A DNA stretch of 64,000 bases from Flavobacterium gilvum (GCF_001761465.1 NZ_CP017479.1:930001-994000); one strand, 5' to 3'. Positions 6,636-14,900 are shown, numbered from the stretch's first letter. Notes: generated from the letters alone by a model not told the origin. Made by a program: numbers and translations.

Positions 6636-6664
6636 AAAACCGCTCAAATCGAGCGGTTTTTTTA
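6636..6664 (+). terminator. Rho-independent terminator
   Basis: CCGCTC and GAGCGG (6640-6645 and 6651-6656) form a hairpin with a five-base loop. It is preceded by a run of A and followed by seven T. Confidence 0.85.
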
Positions 6665-6681
6665 TGTCCAAAAAAGTCGTG

Positions 6682-6712
6682 TTGCACAAAAAAAGTAACT
6701 TTCTTACATTTG
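6682..6712 (+). promoter_or_regulatory. Promoter, leaderless-type
   Basis: TTG at 6682-6684, a 20-base spacer, then TACATTTG at 6705-6712. The ATG at 6717 is only four bases after the -7 element, so the transcript would start at or next to the start codon. Confidence 0.6.
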
Positions 6713-6716
6713 TCTT

Positions 6717-6992
6717 ATGTCCGTAACCCTAAATCGTAGTCTTGGTGTTCAAAGAAATAAGCTGTTAAGATACAAGCTTATCAAGGAGTTGTACCAAAAA
6801 AGTGTACAAGAGCATCCTTATACGCCAACGACTAAGATTTTGGAAATATACATAGCTCCAATTTATCCTATTTCCCGTACTACTTTATACGAGATTCTTT
6901 GTACTTCAATAACTACTGAATTAAAAGAAGTTGAGGCAGCAATTGAGAAACAAAATCAGTTGAAAGCACGTCAAACGCAATTGTTTAGTTAG
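6717..6992 (+). CDS. Possible small HTH regulator (91 aa)
   Basis: A 91-residue basic protein. 'TKILEIYIAPIYPISRTTLYEIL' (split over residues ~38-60) has the spacing of a helix-turn-helix, and the C-terminus is a charged helix. It has its own promoter, and its stop overlaps the end of the convergent minus-strand head block by a few bases. Position and fold recall Mor/C-type activators of Mu late genes, but sequence support is weak. It could also be an uncharacterised lysogeny gene. Confidence 0.4.
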   Translation: MSVTLNRSLGVQRNKLLRYKLIKELYQKSVQEHPYTPTTKILEIYIAPIYPISRTTLYEILCTSITTELKEVEAAIEKQNQLKARQTQLFS

Positions 6993-7441
6993 ACGTTCGC
7001 AAATCCGACGGAATATGTTATTTGGTATTCCTGAATTCCATCATCCCGCCTAATTCTTTTGTGGCTGGTTCGCATCAATGCCCCTGATTCCGCAATTGGT
7101 TTCCATCCGTGTACCGCTTTATGTAAATCATCAATAATGGTCCAAATGCTCCAGGCGTTATCTTTTTGTGATTGCGGCGCACGTTGGCTGGTGTTGCTTA
7201 ACTTCATGTTGCCTATGATAAAGGTTACGGTTCCTTCACCTGTTTGACGGTTAATTGGATCAGCAGTATTGTCTTTTCCAATGTTGCTAAAATTCATCGC
7301 AGTAATGTCGATTAAAGCACATGGGAATTTAGCAGGCGGATTGGGGCTGTAACTGTCCATTTGTCCCGAATCTTCGTCAATGTATTTTAAAGCCGGTATG
7401 GTGGCTAGTTTGGTTTGAATTGCTTCTAAAAAAGGTTTCAT
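6989..7441 (-). CDS. Tail completion/terminator-like protein
   Basis: 150 residues, last gene of the minus-strand head block. The pattern (an N-terminal helix 'FLEAIQTKLATIPALKYID', then beta-rich 'FPCALIDITAMNF', 'GEGTVTFIIGNM', and a C-terminal 'IQEYQITYSVGF') resembles small phage neck or tail-terminator proteins that cap the tail tube. It overlaps the start region of the gpG-like gene by 4 bases. The assignment is from position next to gpG plus pattern. Confidence 0.5.
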   Translation of the reverse strand: MKPFLEAIQTKLATIPALKYIDEDSGQMDSYSPNPPAKFPCALIDITAMNFSNIGKDNTADPINRQTGEGTVTFIIGNMKLSNTSQRAPQSQKDNAWSIWTIIDDLHKAVHGWKPIAESGALMRTSHKRIRRDDGIQEYQITYSVGFANV

Positions 7442-7971
7442 CTTTGTTTGAGTTGGTTGTAATAATACGTTTCTAATTCCTTAAAGTTGATGCCTATCAC
7501 ATCTTCAATTCGTTGTCTAACCACAGGATGGTCGCCAATAAACTGCCTTTGTTCAATCTTCATTTTTTGGCCGACTTTCATTAAAGCTAAATTTTTCCAT
7601 TGCTGTGCCTCCGCAGAAAGCCTTTTGCTCCGTTCGCTTTTCCCTTTTCCTGCTGCACCTGTCGCTTTGTAATACATAGCCCAAAAAAAGCTTTTCATTT
7701 TGGCGGTTACTTCAATTTCACCGCCATTGTTATTGATGCTGGCATAAGGTAAAGCACTGGACCAGGAGACCGATGTTCCGGTTTGTTTCGACATAACGGA
7801 GCGCCTAAGTTTACCGGAACGCATCAACAACGAACCTCTTTGATTAGGTAAGTTGGTACCACGCCACTTCTTGTCAAAGAAAGCTTTACGCTCGAAATTC
7901 CTGTCGAACTCCTCCGTTAAATCCACCCGAACGTCCGAAAGAATGTTTTTTACAAAATCGTTTGGATTCAT
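7438..7971 (-). CDS. Mu gpG-like virion morphogenesis protein
   Basis: 177 residues. It resembles the phage virion morphogenesis family (Mu gpG; Phage_tail_S, PF05069), required for stable tails or head-tail joining. It shows an N-terminal helix, 'NLPNQRGSLLMRSGKLRRSV' in the first half (the R-x-G-x-L-R-R-S pattern is typical), 'YASINNNGGEIEVT', and a C-terminal 'RQFIGDHPVVRQRIED'. It sits between the MuF-type head gene and the tail-completion-like gene, which fits the Mu order. Confidence 0.75.
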   Translation of the reverse strand: MNPNDFVKNILSDVRVDLTEEFDRNFERKAFFDKKWRGTNLPNQRGSLLMRSGKLRRSVMSKQTGTSVSWSSALPYASINNNGGEIEVTAKMKSFFWAMYYKATGAAGKGKSERSKRLSAEAQQWKNLALMKVGQKMKIEQRQFIGDHPVVRQRIEDVIGINFKELETYYYNQLKQR

Positions 7972-7989
7972 ATTTTTAAACTTAAGATG

Positions 7990-8019
7990 TTGTTATTCAA
8001 ATTACATTTAGTAATTTTG
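7990..8019 (+). promoter_or_regulatory. Promoter for the gene at 8025
   Basis: TTG at 7990-7992, a 19-base spacer, then TAATTTTG at 8012-8019, matching TAnnTTTG. The ATG at 8025 follows five bases later. The promoter drives a plus-strand gene that sits alone inside the minus-strand head block. Confidence 0.6.
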
Positions 8020-8024
8020 TTTTT

Positions 8025-8258
8025 ATGGAAGGAAAAGACATATATAACGCTTTGGTTGTAAAACGTGATTATTCAGGCTCTACGGCTGATGAATACGCAC
8101 AATTTTTGATGTCTCTTTTTCTTCATTTAGGTAAGGACTTATTTCCCTTATTAGAATCTGCCCACAAAGAATCAAAAACATTAACGCTAAAATCTGAAAT
8201 TTTAAACAGCGATGTGTTAGTTGATGAATACACCATTGAAGACATTATTTTAGTTTAG
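8025..8258 (+). CDS. Small acidic protein, candidate immunity gene
   Basis: 77 residues, acidic, with no signal peptide. It lies on the strand opposite to all neighbouring head genes, has its own consensus promoter, and converges on the MuF-metallopeptidase gene with a 14-base overlap of the 3' ends. A private promoter would keep it expressed in a silent prophage, as expected of an immunity protein or antitoxin for the toxin-like C-terminal domain next to it. This is an inference from layout; I recognise no family. Confidence 0.5.
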   Translation: MEGKDIYNALVVKRDYSGSTADEYAQFLMSLFLHLGKDLFPLLESAHKESKTLTLKSEILNSDVLVDEYTIEDIILV

Positions 8259-9723
8259 TTTTCAGTTCCTCTATTAGCTTGATTGTGTCATCATACAACT
8301 CCGGCATTATTTCTTTAAAGACATCGTTCCCCGCAAATTTATTCTCAAAAGCATGAGCTAAAAATTCAGCTTCAGACATTCCCTTTATTTTAAAATACGC
8401 TTTTGAGTGGCCTTGTCCGTAGTTTGAATTTAACGACATTATAGTGTCTGATACAGCCATACATTTATTCGCGGTATCCCAATCCTCATTCATTTGTGAT
8501 TTGTAACCCATCTCATAAGCTTTTCTTTCAACTTGTGAGTAACCGTTATCTTGTCTTAAAATAGACCTATGTTTCTTCATTAAATCAGTAACCGATTTAT
8601 TGAATTTAAATTCGTTTTGCCAATCGGCAGCGTGACCGAATTCGTGATATACAACTGATTCCGCTTTCCATTTGCTTTTTAGCCTAGCCTTGTCAATTGG
8701 TATGACAACATAGTTTTTATCAGGATGAAAAAAAGCGCCATTTGTGCCAACTCTATCAGGACTCACAATATGAAAAGGAGTCTCCATTTTTAGAAAAGAG
8801 AAAATTGCCCTGTTTACCTTTACTCCTGTTTTATTTTCATAATCATCAATGCCGGTTGGAATAAATTTATTTTTATCAGTTTTCAATTGCTTTTCAACTT
8901 GCTTAGCCCCTTTCACTTTGCCATAAGGATGTGCCGGCGGGAAAACTACTTTTTGCGCGCCAGGATTAAACCTAAAAATTTCAAGGCGGTTCTTGCCGTC
9001 TTTCCCAATTTCGGTGGTGGCTTTTTCACCTGCAGTAATTGCCTTAGCCGAATCGCTTTCGTCATACTTTCCTTTTAGAACCTCCACCGCCACACAACGG
9101 CAGCGCCACCCGTTAGGCGGATAAAACGAACCCCAAAACGCATCTTCTTTTGGGAGTGTTATGTCTGCTAAAACTTGATGTGAAGCTCTCACACGTTCAT
9201 CCTGTGCGGTTCTGTACTGTAAATTGTAACGGTCTCCAAGATTTGCCCATTGCGCAGCAGCCTGAGAACTGGCAACAGCAAACTCATATTCTGCTTCCAA
9301 ATAATTTTGGTTGTAGTTTACATTGAGCTTGTCAAAGTCCTTGCTTACTTCAGAAAATGGCTTTAATCTTCCATCGTTGTTTAATAACAATTTCGACGCT
9401 TCAAACAGTTGCGCATTGGCTTTTAGTGATCCAAACAGTCTCGCATCTTCCTGCAATGCTGCACGCATCACTTCAGGCATGTCATTGTCTTTAATAGCAA
9501 AATCAAACGCATCAAAAGTGGATTGAATCAGTTTTTGATACGGTTTTTCGGTTTTCAGGTCTTCCGGCTTATAACTTCCTTTTTTGTGCAGGTGTTTAAA
9601 CGCCTTTTCACCGTCCTTTAAAAGCTGTTTAAAACTGTCGCTCACGCCCAAATTCAAAACCGTGTTTTGCTTTTGGCAATCTTCGCAATTGCAACTATAA
9701 AGACTGTCTAATCGGGCGTGCAA
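8245..9723 (-). CDS. MuF-type head protein with C-terminal metallopeptidase domain
   Basis: 492 residues from a TTG start at 9723; the frame is open further upstream into the portal gene, so the exact start is uncertain. Residues ~140-210 are the MuF (Mu gpF, PF04233) minor head domain with RTAQDERVRASH and GWRCRC. From ~290 an extra domain follows: 'VVYHEFGHAADW' holds a HExxH zinc site (360-364), and AEFLAHAFENKF about 80-90 residues later can supply the third Glu ligand, as in gluzincins. MuF proteins with C-terminal toxin domains are a described polymorphic-toxin class. The domain may be injected with the DNA or act in assembly. Confidence 0.82.
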   Translation of the reverse strand: MHARLDSLYSCNCEDCQKQNTVLNLGVSDSFKQLLKDGEKAFKHLHKKGSYKPEDLKTEKPYQKLIQSTFDAFDFAIKDNDMPEVMRAALQEDARLFGSLKANAQLFEASKLLLNNDGRLKPFSEVSKDFDKLNVNYNQNYLEAEYEFAVASSQAAAQWANLGDRYNLQYRTAQDERVRASHQVLADITLPKEDAFWGSFYPPNGWRCRCVAVEVLKGKYDESDSAKAITAGEKATTEIGKDGKNRLEIFRFNPGAQKVVFPPAHPYGKVKGAKQVEKQLKTDKNKFIPTGIDDYENKTGVKVNRAIFSFLKMETPFHIVSPDRVGTNGAFFHPDKNYVVIPIDKARLKSKWKAESVVYHEFGHAADWQNEFKFNKSVTDLMKKHRSILRQDNGYSQVERKAYEMGYKSQMNEDWDTANKCMAVSDTIMSLNSNYGQGHSKAYFKIKGMSEAEFLAHAFENKFAGNDVFKEIMPELYDDTIKLIEELKTKLK

Positions 9724-9743
9724 TGCCCTGAAATAATCAGGGC

Positions 9744-10991
9744 TTAAACGAAAAAATCTTCGCCCAAATTCAAAGATAGCTTTGTGGCCGGATCACTCTT
9801 TTTGGTTCCAATCACTTTAATACCAAATTTAGTCTCTACCCACTTCGGATCAACTTCTAAAAAGTTAGCCGCTTCGGTTACCATTTTCCACAGCACTTCC
9901 AAATCTTCGGTTGCATCGTACTTGTACATTACGCCTGGAGGCAAGATTCCTAAAGCCTGCAATGCAGGAATAACCGTATCGCGCCAACATTGTTCAATCA
10001 ATGATAAATCACTGTCCACTAAATCATCAAGAATGCCAATGGATGTCTTTTCTTTGCCGTTGGAGCCGTTTTTGGTGTCTTGACCTACTACTGTTCCAGA
10101 GATACCCATTGACAACTCGTTGTTACAAAACTGTAATAAGTTTTTATAGACATCACCATTAGTGTTTACGCCTTTGGCAAACTCAAAACTTTCGGAATCG
10201 TCAATGATAAAGTAGGCAGCCGAACCCATGTCTTGCATCATTTGCTTGGCACGGTTTACCATTACTTTGTCTTGGGTGTTGGTTTTCATAACACGAGGCG
10301 GAATGCCGTAAATCTCACATAATTCACTCCAACAACTTCCAGCAAAACGTTTAAACAATACCATAGGTACACAACCATCCAATAAGCCTAAAGTTGTGTT
10401 TTTTTCTCCAAATTCAATCAACCAGGAACCGTACTCTTTTTGTTCGCGATACTTAATTTTTTTGTCATCAGTATAGTCGTTATAAAGATAACCGGTTACA
10501 GGATCAACGTTCTGTCTTGGGATACAATCAAAGTTTAATACAGGCTCGTTGTTTACCAATTTATATGAAAACTCACCCAAAGAATGACGTCTGAAAATAG
10601 TTTCCAAAATAGCTTTGTTGACCTGAAACACAAAACCTTTATCCTGTAGTAAAGTAGTTAGTTCATCATTGGTTTTGCCATCGGCATTTTTGATACTGAA
10701 AGGACGGCTCAATGATTTCAGCATCCTGTTATTAACCTGTGACTGCAGGTGCAAATCCCTTAAGATGTTATCGTACAGGTTTTGAATTGGAAAGAATTTT
10801 GGATTTTCTTCCAATTGCGCTGAATTTTGGGCATTAGTGTACGACTTGATGTCTTGACGAGTTTGACTAACGGTTTTTGGTACGATATTTTGGATATAAC
10901 CTGTACCTTTTTTTGTGAGGGTCGCTCCCAGTTCCGTAACTTCAACTTTGTGTCCAAAATGGTCTTTGATAAAATTTCTAATTGCTCCCAT
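9744..10991 (-). CDS. Portal protein (DUF935, Mu gp29-like)
   Basis: 415 residues from the ATG at 10991, one base after the DUF1320 stop; an upstream in-frame start would overlap that gene. The core matches DUF935 portals: 'FKRFAGSCWSELCEIYGIPP', then 'NRAKQMMQDMGSAAYFIIDD', 'FCNNELSMGISGTVVGQDT' and the basic 'SNGKEKTSIGILDDLV'. Portals form the dodecameric DNA gate at the head vertex and dock the terminase. It lies between DUF1320 and MuF, as in Mu. Confidence 0.88.
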   Translation of the reverse strand: MGAIRNFIKDHFGHKVEVTELGATLTKKGTGYIQNIVPKTVSQTRQDIKSYTNAQNSAQLEENPKFFPIQNLYDNILRDLHLQSQVNNRMLKSLSRPFSIKNADGKTNDELTTLLQDKGFVFQVNKAILETIFRRHSLGEFSYKLVNNEPVLNFDCIPRQNVDPVTGYLYNDYTDDKKIKYREQKEYGSWLIEFGEKNTTLGLLDGCVPMVLFKRFAGSCWSELCEIYGIPPRVMKTNTQDKVMVNRAKQMMQDMGSAAYFIIDDSESFEFAKGVNTNGDVYKNLLQFCNNELSMGISGTVVGQDTKNGSNGKEKTSIGILDDLVDSDLSLIEQCWRDTVIPALQALGILPPGVMYKYDATEDLEVLWKMVTEAANFLEVDPKWVETKFGIKVIGTKKSDPATKLSLNLGEDFFV

Positions 10992-10992
10992 C

Positions 10993-11454
10993 TTAATAAT
11001 CGTGATTAAATTTTGCTCTTGAACCAAATTCAAAGGGCTGTTTGTCCCCTGCGGTTGTTTCGTCCCTAACTAATTGTGGCAATGACGAAACATTAATTGT
11101 TCCTTTGGCTACTTTGGTAAACCAATCGACGGCACGGTCATAGCGTTCTTTTGCCTTTTCGTAAATGAAATCAGCATTGCATAATTCGGCTACATACCAT
11201 TTGGCCATTGTACAACAATGCTGAACGATTAGTGAGTGCCTGTCGTTTCCTGTTTTGCTGAAAATGGTTTCAACATCATACAATAACCTGCCATCTAACC
11301 ACTGTTTATTGTCGGGATTGGGAGTTAAATAACTTTTAGCCTCTTCAATGGCAGCGCTACATGCCTGCATCACTAAACCATCGTTCCCATCTGTGATTTG
11401 GTCTATTTGATATTCGTATAGGACACTGCCTAAATCTGCTTTCTCTATAAACAT
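10993..11454 (-). CDS. DUF1320 family protein (Mu gp36-like)
   Basis: 153 residues. The N-terminal 'FIEKADLGSVLYEYQIDQIT' and the helical body with 'AAIEEAKSYLTP' and 'YDRAVDWFTKVAKG' match the DUF1320 family, which in Mu-like phages accompanies the portal and head genes and is probably a head-tail connector. Two codons separate it from the small gene upstream on the same strand. Confidence 0.75.
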   Translation of the reverse strand: MFIEKADLGSVLYEYQIDQITDGNDGLVMQACSAAIEEAKSYLTPNPDNKQWLDGRLLYDVETIFSKTGNDRHSLIVQHCCTMAKWYVAELCNADFIYEKAKERYDRAVDWFTKVAKGTINVSSLPQLVRDETTAGDKQPFEFGSRAKFNHDY

Positions 11455-11455
11455 A

Positions 11456-11611
11456 TTAATGCTGTTTAATGATTGATTGAATAACCTTTAACCATCGTTT
11501 TTTAGGCTCGAATTTGGTTTCGGTTGGTTTGTCCTGGTGGATCTCGTGTTGAGCGTAAACAGGGAAACCCAATACATCAACACCTACTTGATAGGATGTA
11601 ATTCTTTTCAT
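11456..11611 (-). CDS. Small hypothetical protein (51 aa)
   Basis: An ATG at 11611 opens 51 codons ending at 11456, filling the gap between terminase and DUF1320 almost exactly. The product (MKRITSYQVGVDVLGFPVYA, then a basic KKRWLKVIQSIIKQH tail) is small and basic. Its placement with 9-base and 1-base spacings supports a real gene, although no family can be named. Confidence 0.55.
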   Translation of the reverse strand: MKRITSYQVGVDVLGFPVYAQHEIHQDKPTETKFEPKKRWLKVIQSIIKQH

Positions 11612-11620
11612 AGTTAATAG

Positions 11621-13147
11621 TTAATATTTACGGTTATCAATACGGCCAACAACGTACTCCGTGTTTTCCTTGCTCGCAATGTTTTCAATGATCCAAACAC
11701 CACCCTCAAAACCATCGGGACCATCCATCATTTTTGAATTTGGTGCAACTCCCAAAAATTCCTCTTCCATTCTTTGCATGTGTGGATTGTCCTTTTCGTC
11801 TTCGTTGAAATACAAACAGCCTTGCTTGTATTTTGGCTCTAATGTTCCCTCAATACGAGTGTATTTGTCATCCTTTTTTCGTTTGTCTAAAGACATGAAT
11901 AAAGGAATTCTATTTAATAGCCTGCCGACTGTTTTTATTAAAGGTTTTAGAACCTGCTCCCAAAAAGGTTCTTGCAAGGAGTTATTTTCAATCCAATTTT
12001 TGAAAGTATCTACCTTTCTTTCCTTAACCCAGTCGTGAGCATGGTAAAGGTTGTTTACAAATGTTTGTTGGGTCATATTGTCGAGCCATACTTTGTACAA
12101 ATAGAAGTTCCCACCTTTGTATCCAATAACACCCGTGAATTTTCGTGAGCTGTTTTTGTTGTCTTTATTACTTGTGGCAGGGTCAGAATACACCAAAACA
12201 TGTTGACAACTCTTAAGCGGTGGACATTTCGCCCAATGCACTTTTTTGAATAGTTTACCAACACGTATAGGATTATTGAAATACTCTTTTTGAATGGCGC
12301 TAGTCGTCATCGTTCTAAAGGCTAAATCGATAAGTGCCTCCGTGTTTCGTTGTGGCCAAGTCGAAACTCCATTCTTATCCCGAATATTAACAATGTCGTG
12401 TATATTGGCTTTTTTAGCCATTTCGGTGATACAGCAATACTTTGCAATGATGTTACCACAGGCAATTATCAACAACGGCACAGATATGGAACGTGTCGGG
12501 ATTAATGCGGTTTCGATCCACTGGTATTTTTTTTCAATGGTATCTGGGTTATTACAGTCAATATCCGTATCAATATCATCAATCAAAATCAAGTCAGGAC
12601 GTGCCGCATCGTTACGGGTACCACGTGGAGACTGGCCAGCTCCAACCGCCCTAAACGAGATTCCTTTTCTTGTGGTGAAATCGCCCTCTTCCCAACCGCT
12701 TAAAGCTTTTTGAATGCCGTAATCGTTTATTAATCGGTCATTAACTTCCAAAATGGTTTTATATGGTTTTAACAACCTTTCAGCATCATCATAGGTGGCG
12801 GATGTTAGTACAACCGTTTTCTTTTTTCTTGTCATTGTGAGGTAAAGAACGTCCATCATAGTTCTACCGGACTTGGATAAGTCACGCGCCCAGGAACGGA
12901 CTTCGTACCATTCGGGATTGGCAAGTATTCGCTTTGTGGCATTGATGTGAAATGGTGCTGGTTCCGAGGTGTAGAAGTTTGGGAAATAGTACTTATACCA
13001 CTTTTCGGGATTGGCTTCCAAATGAGCAATCCTTTTAAGTTTTTCGGATGCCGTTTCGTTCAAATCAACAGGAGTTGCACGATATTGATTGACTACAAAA
13101 GCATCCCAAGCCAATAATTGTTCTTTATCTTTTCTACTTAGAGCCAT
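11621..13147 (-). CDS. Large terminase subunit (Mu gp28-like)
   Basis: 508 residues. An N-terminal ATPase is followed by an RNase H-like nuclease, the packaging motor. The Walker A position holds SWARDLSKSGRT (85-96), without the usual GKS/T, a deviation known among terminases but strong here. Walker B is clear (DLILIDDID, 185-193). 'VLTSATYDDAERLLKPY' and 'AVGAGQSPRGTRND' are typical of Mu-type enzymes. The nuclease starts at YSDPAT with its first Asp. The gene overlaps the small terminase by 14 bases. Confidence 0.85.
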   Translation of the reverse strand: MALSRKDKEQLLAWDAFVVNQYRATPVDLNETASEKLKRIAHLEANPEKWYKYYFPNFYTSEPAPFHINATKRILANPEWYEVRSWARDLSKSGRTMMDVLYLTMTRKKKTVVLTSATYDDAERLLKPYKTILEVNDRLINDYGIQKALSGWEEGDFTTRKGISFRAVGAGQSPRGTRNDAARPDLILIDDIDTDIDCNNPDTIEKKYQWIETALIPTRSISVPLLIIACGNIIAKYCCITEMAKKANIHDIVNIRDKNGVSTWPQRNTEALIDLAFRTMTTSAIQKEYFNNPIRVGKLFKKVHWAKCPPLKSCQHVLVYSDPATSNKDNKNSSRKFTGVIGYKGGNFYLYKVWLDNMTQQTFVNNLYHAHDWVKERKVDTFKNWIENNSLQEPFWEQVLKPLIKTVGRLLNRIPLFMSLDKRKKDDKYTRIEGTLEPKYKQGCLYFNEDEKDNPHMQRMEEEFLGVAPNSKMMDGPDGFEGGVWIIENIASKENTEYVVGRIDNRKY

Positions 13148-13697
13148 CGGTCATCTTTTGTTTGATGTAGGCATCACAATAAGTAGTCAATTGATTAGCA
13201 AAAGCCGAATCAATACTTCTAACAAACAGTACCAAAGCTTTAGCAACTGATATGGTTTCGCCAATATTAGTCTCGGTCTCCAATTTTTTAATATTGTTGG
13301 TGATTTGTGTTGAAACCAAAGAGTCTTGTGTGTTTGGAATGTTACCTATTTTAATCGGGTAATCCAATACATTGATTTTTGGGTATTCCAAAACTTCGTC
13401 TCCAGAGCTTGTTTTTAGCTTGATTGGTTTAAGTAAACTAGCAGGAATATCACGAACAATGGGGCGTGTAGCGATTTCCTTGTTTAGGTTATCAAGTTGA
13501 CTGTATAAGTCTTTAAGAACATTATCTTTTGTTGTTAATAATGAAACCCTTAATTTTTCCCAATCCCCCTCTGTTACCCATTTACCAACGGTTTTTTCGG
13601 TAACATTTACCCGAATAGATACTTCCTTTCGGTCTAGCTTATCATTCACAAAAAGAATTTTAGCGAGGTCCTTTTCAACTTGTTTTTTAACTGCCAT
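13134..13697 (-). CDS. Small terminase-like protein with HTH
   Basis: 187 residues, first gene of the minus-strand block. Residues ~20-50 form a helix-turn-helix (DRKEVSIRVNVTEKTVGKWV then EGDWEKLR) of the type used by small terminase subunits to recognise phage DNA, followed by helical oligomerisation regions. The overlap with the large terminase and the order small-large support the assignment. Its 5' end faces the divergent prohead protease gene across a 195-bp gap. Confidence 0.7.
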   Translation of the reverse strand: MAVKKQVEKDLAKILFVNDKLDRKEVSIRVNVTEKTVGKWVTEGDWEKLRVSLLTTKDNVLKDLYSQLDNLNKEIATRPIVRDIPASLLKPIKLKTSSGDEVLEYPKINVLDYPIKIGNIPNTQDSLVSTQITNNIKKLETETNIGETISVAKALVLFVRSIDSAFANQLTTYCDAYIKQKMTDGSK

Positions 13698-13892
13698 ATA
13701 CTATCTATTTGTAGCAAAGTTGAAAGATTAGAGCCTTTTAAAAAAACACCCGTTTACTTGCTTTACAACTCTGTAGGTATTGCAAACACAGGCGTTCGGC
13801 TTCTTAGCTTTCAATTTTTTAAGAATCCAAACCATTTAATCTTTGTCATCTCATAAGGCGATAAAACGCCAGGATAAATCGAAAAAAAGAAG

Positions 13893-14885
13893 ATGTCAAA
13901 ACCACCTGTAATCAAGCCGTTTGTTTTTAATGATGAAACCATCGAGAACACCTATGGTTTTTCAATCCTTACCGAAGGAATAGACTTAACCCGATTTAGC
14001 AAAAATCCAGTTATGCTCTCCGACCACTGGAATTCGAATTGGAATGTTATTGGGAAATGGTTTGATGTGAAAAAAGACGGCTCCATTTTAACTGGTCTGC
14101 CTGATTTTGACACCGAAGACAAAGACGCAGCCGCAATTTCCGGCAAAGTCGAACGCGGTTACATCAATGCCTGTTCTATGGGCATCATCTTCGACAGGGA
14201 AAATCTTACTGTAGTGGCCGGAAAAGTCATTTTGACCAAGTGCGAGCTTGTGGAGGTGTCTATTGTTCCGGTTCCCTCCAATGCCAATGCCGTGCGCTTG
14301 ATGCACGCCGATGGTAAACCGATGGAAGAGAAAGAAATTCAAGAGCTGTCTTTATCTGTTATTCCTGGTATTAAAAATCCCGAATTAAATCTAAACATTG
14401 ATAACATGAAGAAAATCATTTTAAGCGTAGCCACGTTGATGGCATTGGGCTTTAAGGACCAGCCGACGGACGGACTGGATGTTTCGGATGTCGAAGCCAA
14501 AGTGTTGGGACTTTCCAAGCAGGTTAACGACCTAACTGTAAAAAACGAAGCGCTGGAATTGGCTGCAAAAACTGCCAAAGATGCACAAGAAGCTGCAACG
14601 AAGTTGGCGGCTACACAAAAAGTTGATTTGGCTATCACCCAAGGTAAAATTCCAGCAGACAAAAAAGAAGCTTTTGTCCAGTTGGGTATCACTTCGCCAG
14701 AAGTGTTGGAAGCAACTTTGGCAATGATCCCTGAAAAACAAAACTTTTCTGCAGGAGTGAAAACACTGACAGGAAATGGAGCACCCGAAGTGAAAACAAT
14801 GGAAGATTTCCAAAAACTTTCATTCGATGCGCAATTAGCGTTCAAAAACGACAACCCAGAAGAGTACAAAAAAATAGTAGGATAA
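13893..14885 (+). CDS. Prohead protease with fused scaffold
   Basis: 330 residues. The first ~150 look like an HK97-type (S78) prohead protease: 'INACSMGIIF' holds the probable catalytic Ser region and 'CELVEVSIVPVPSNANAVRL' is the strongest family signature; a His-containing SDHW lies at about 46. After ~185 the protein becomes Ala/Lys-rich and helical, a typical internal scaffold (KLAATQKVDLAITQGKIPAD). An internal ATG at 14406 (MKKIILSVATLMAL) could give the scaffold alone, as in Mu I/Z. The capsid gene follows. Confidence 0.8.
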   Translation: MSKPPVIKPFVFNDETIENTYGFSILTEGIDLTRFSKNPVMLSDHWNSNWNVIGKWFDVKKDGSILTGLPDFDTEDKDAAAISGKVERGYINACSMGIIFDRENLTVVAGKVILTKCELVEVSIVPVPSNANAVRLMHADGKPMEEKEIQELSLSVIPGIKNPELNLNIDNMKKIILSVATLMALGFKDQPTDGLDVSDVEAKVLGLSKQVNDLTVKNEALELAAKTAKDAQEAATKLAATQKVDLAITQGKIPADKKEAFVQLGITSPEVLEATLAMIPEKQNFSAGVKTLTGNGAPEVKTMEDFQKLSFDAQLAFKNDNPEEYKKIVG

Positions 14886-14900
14886 TTTAAAAAAGAAAAT

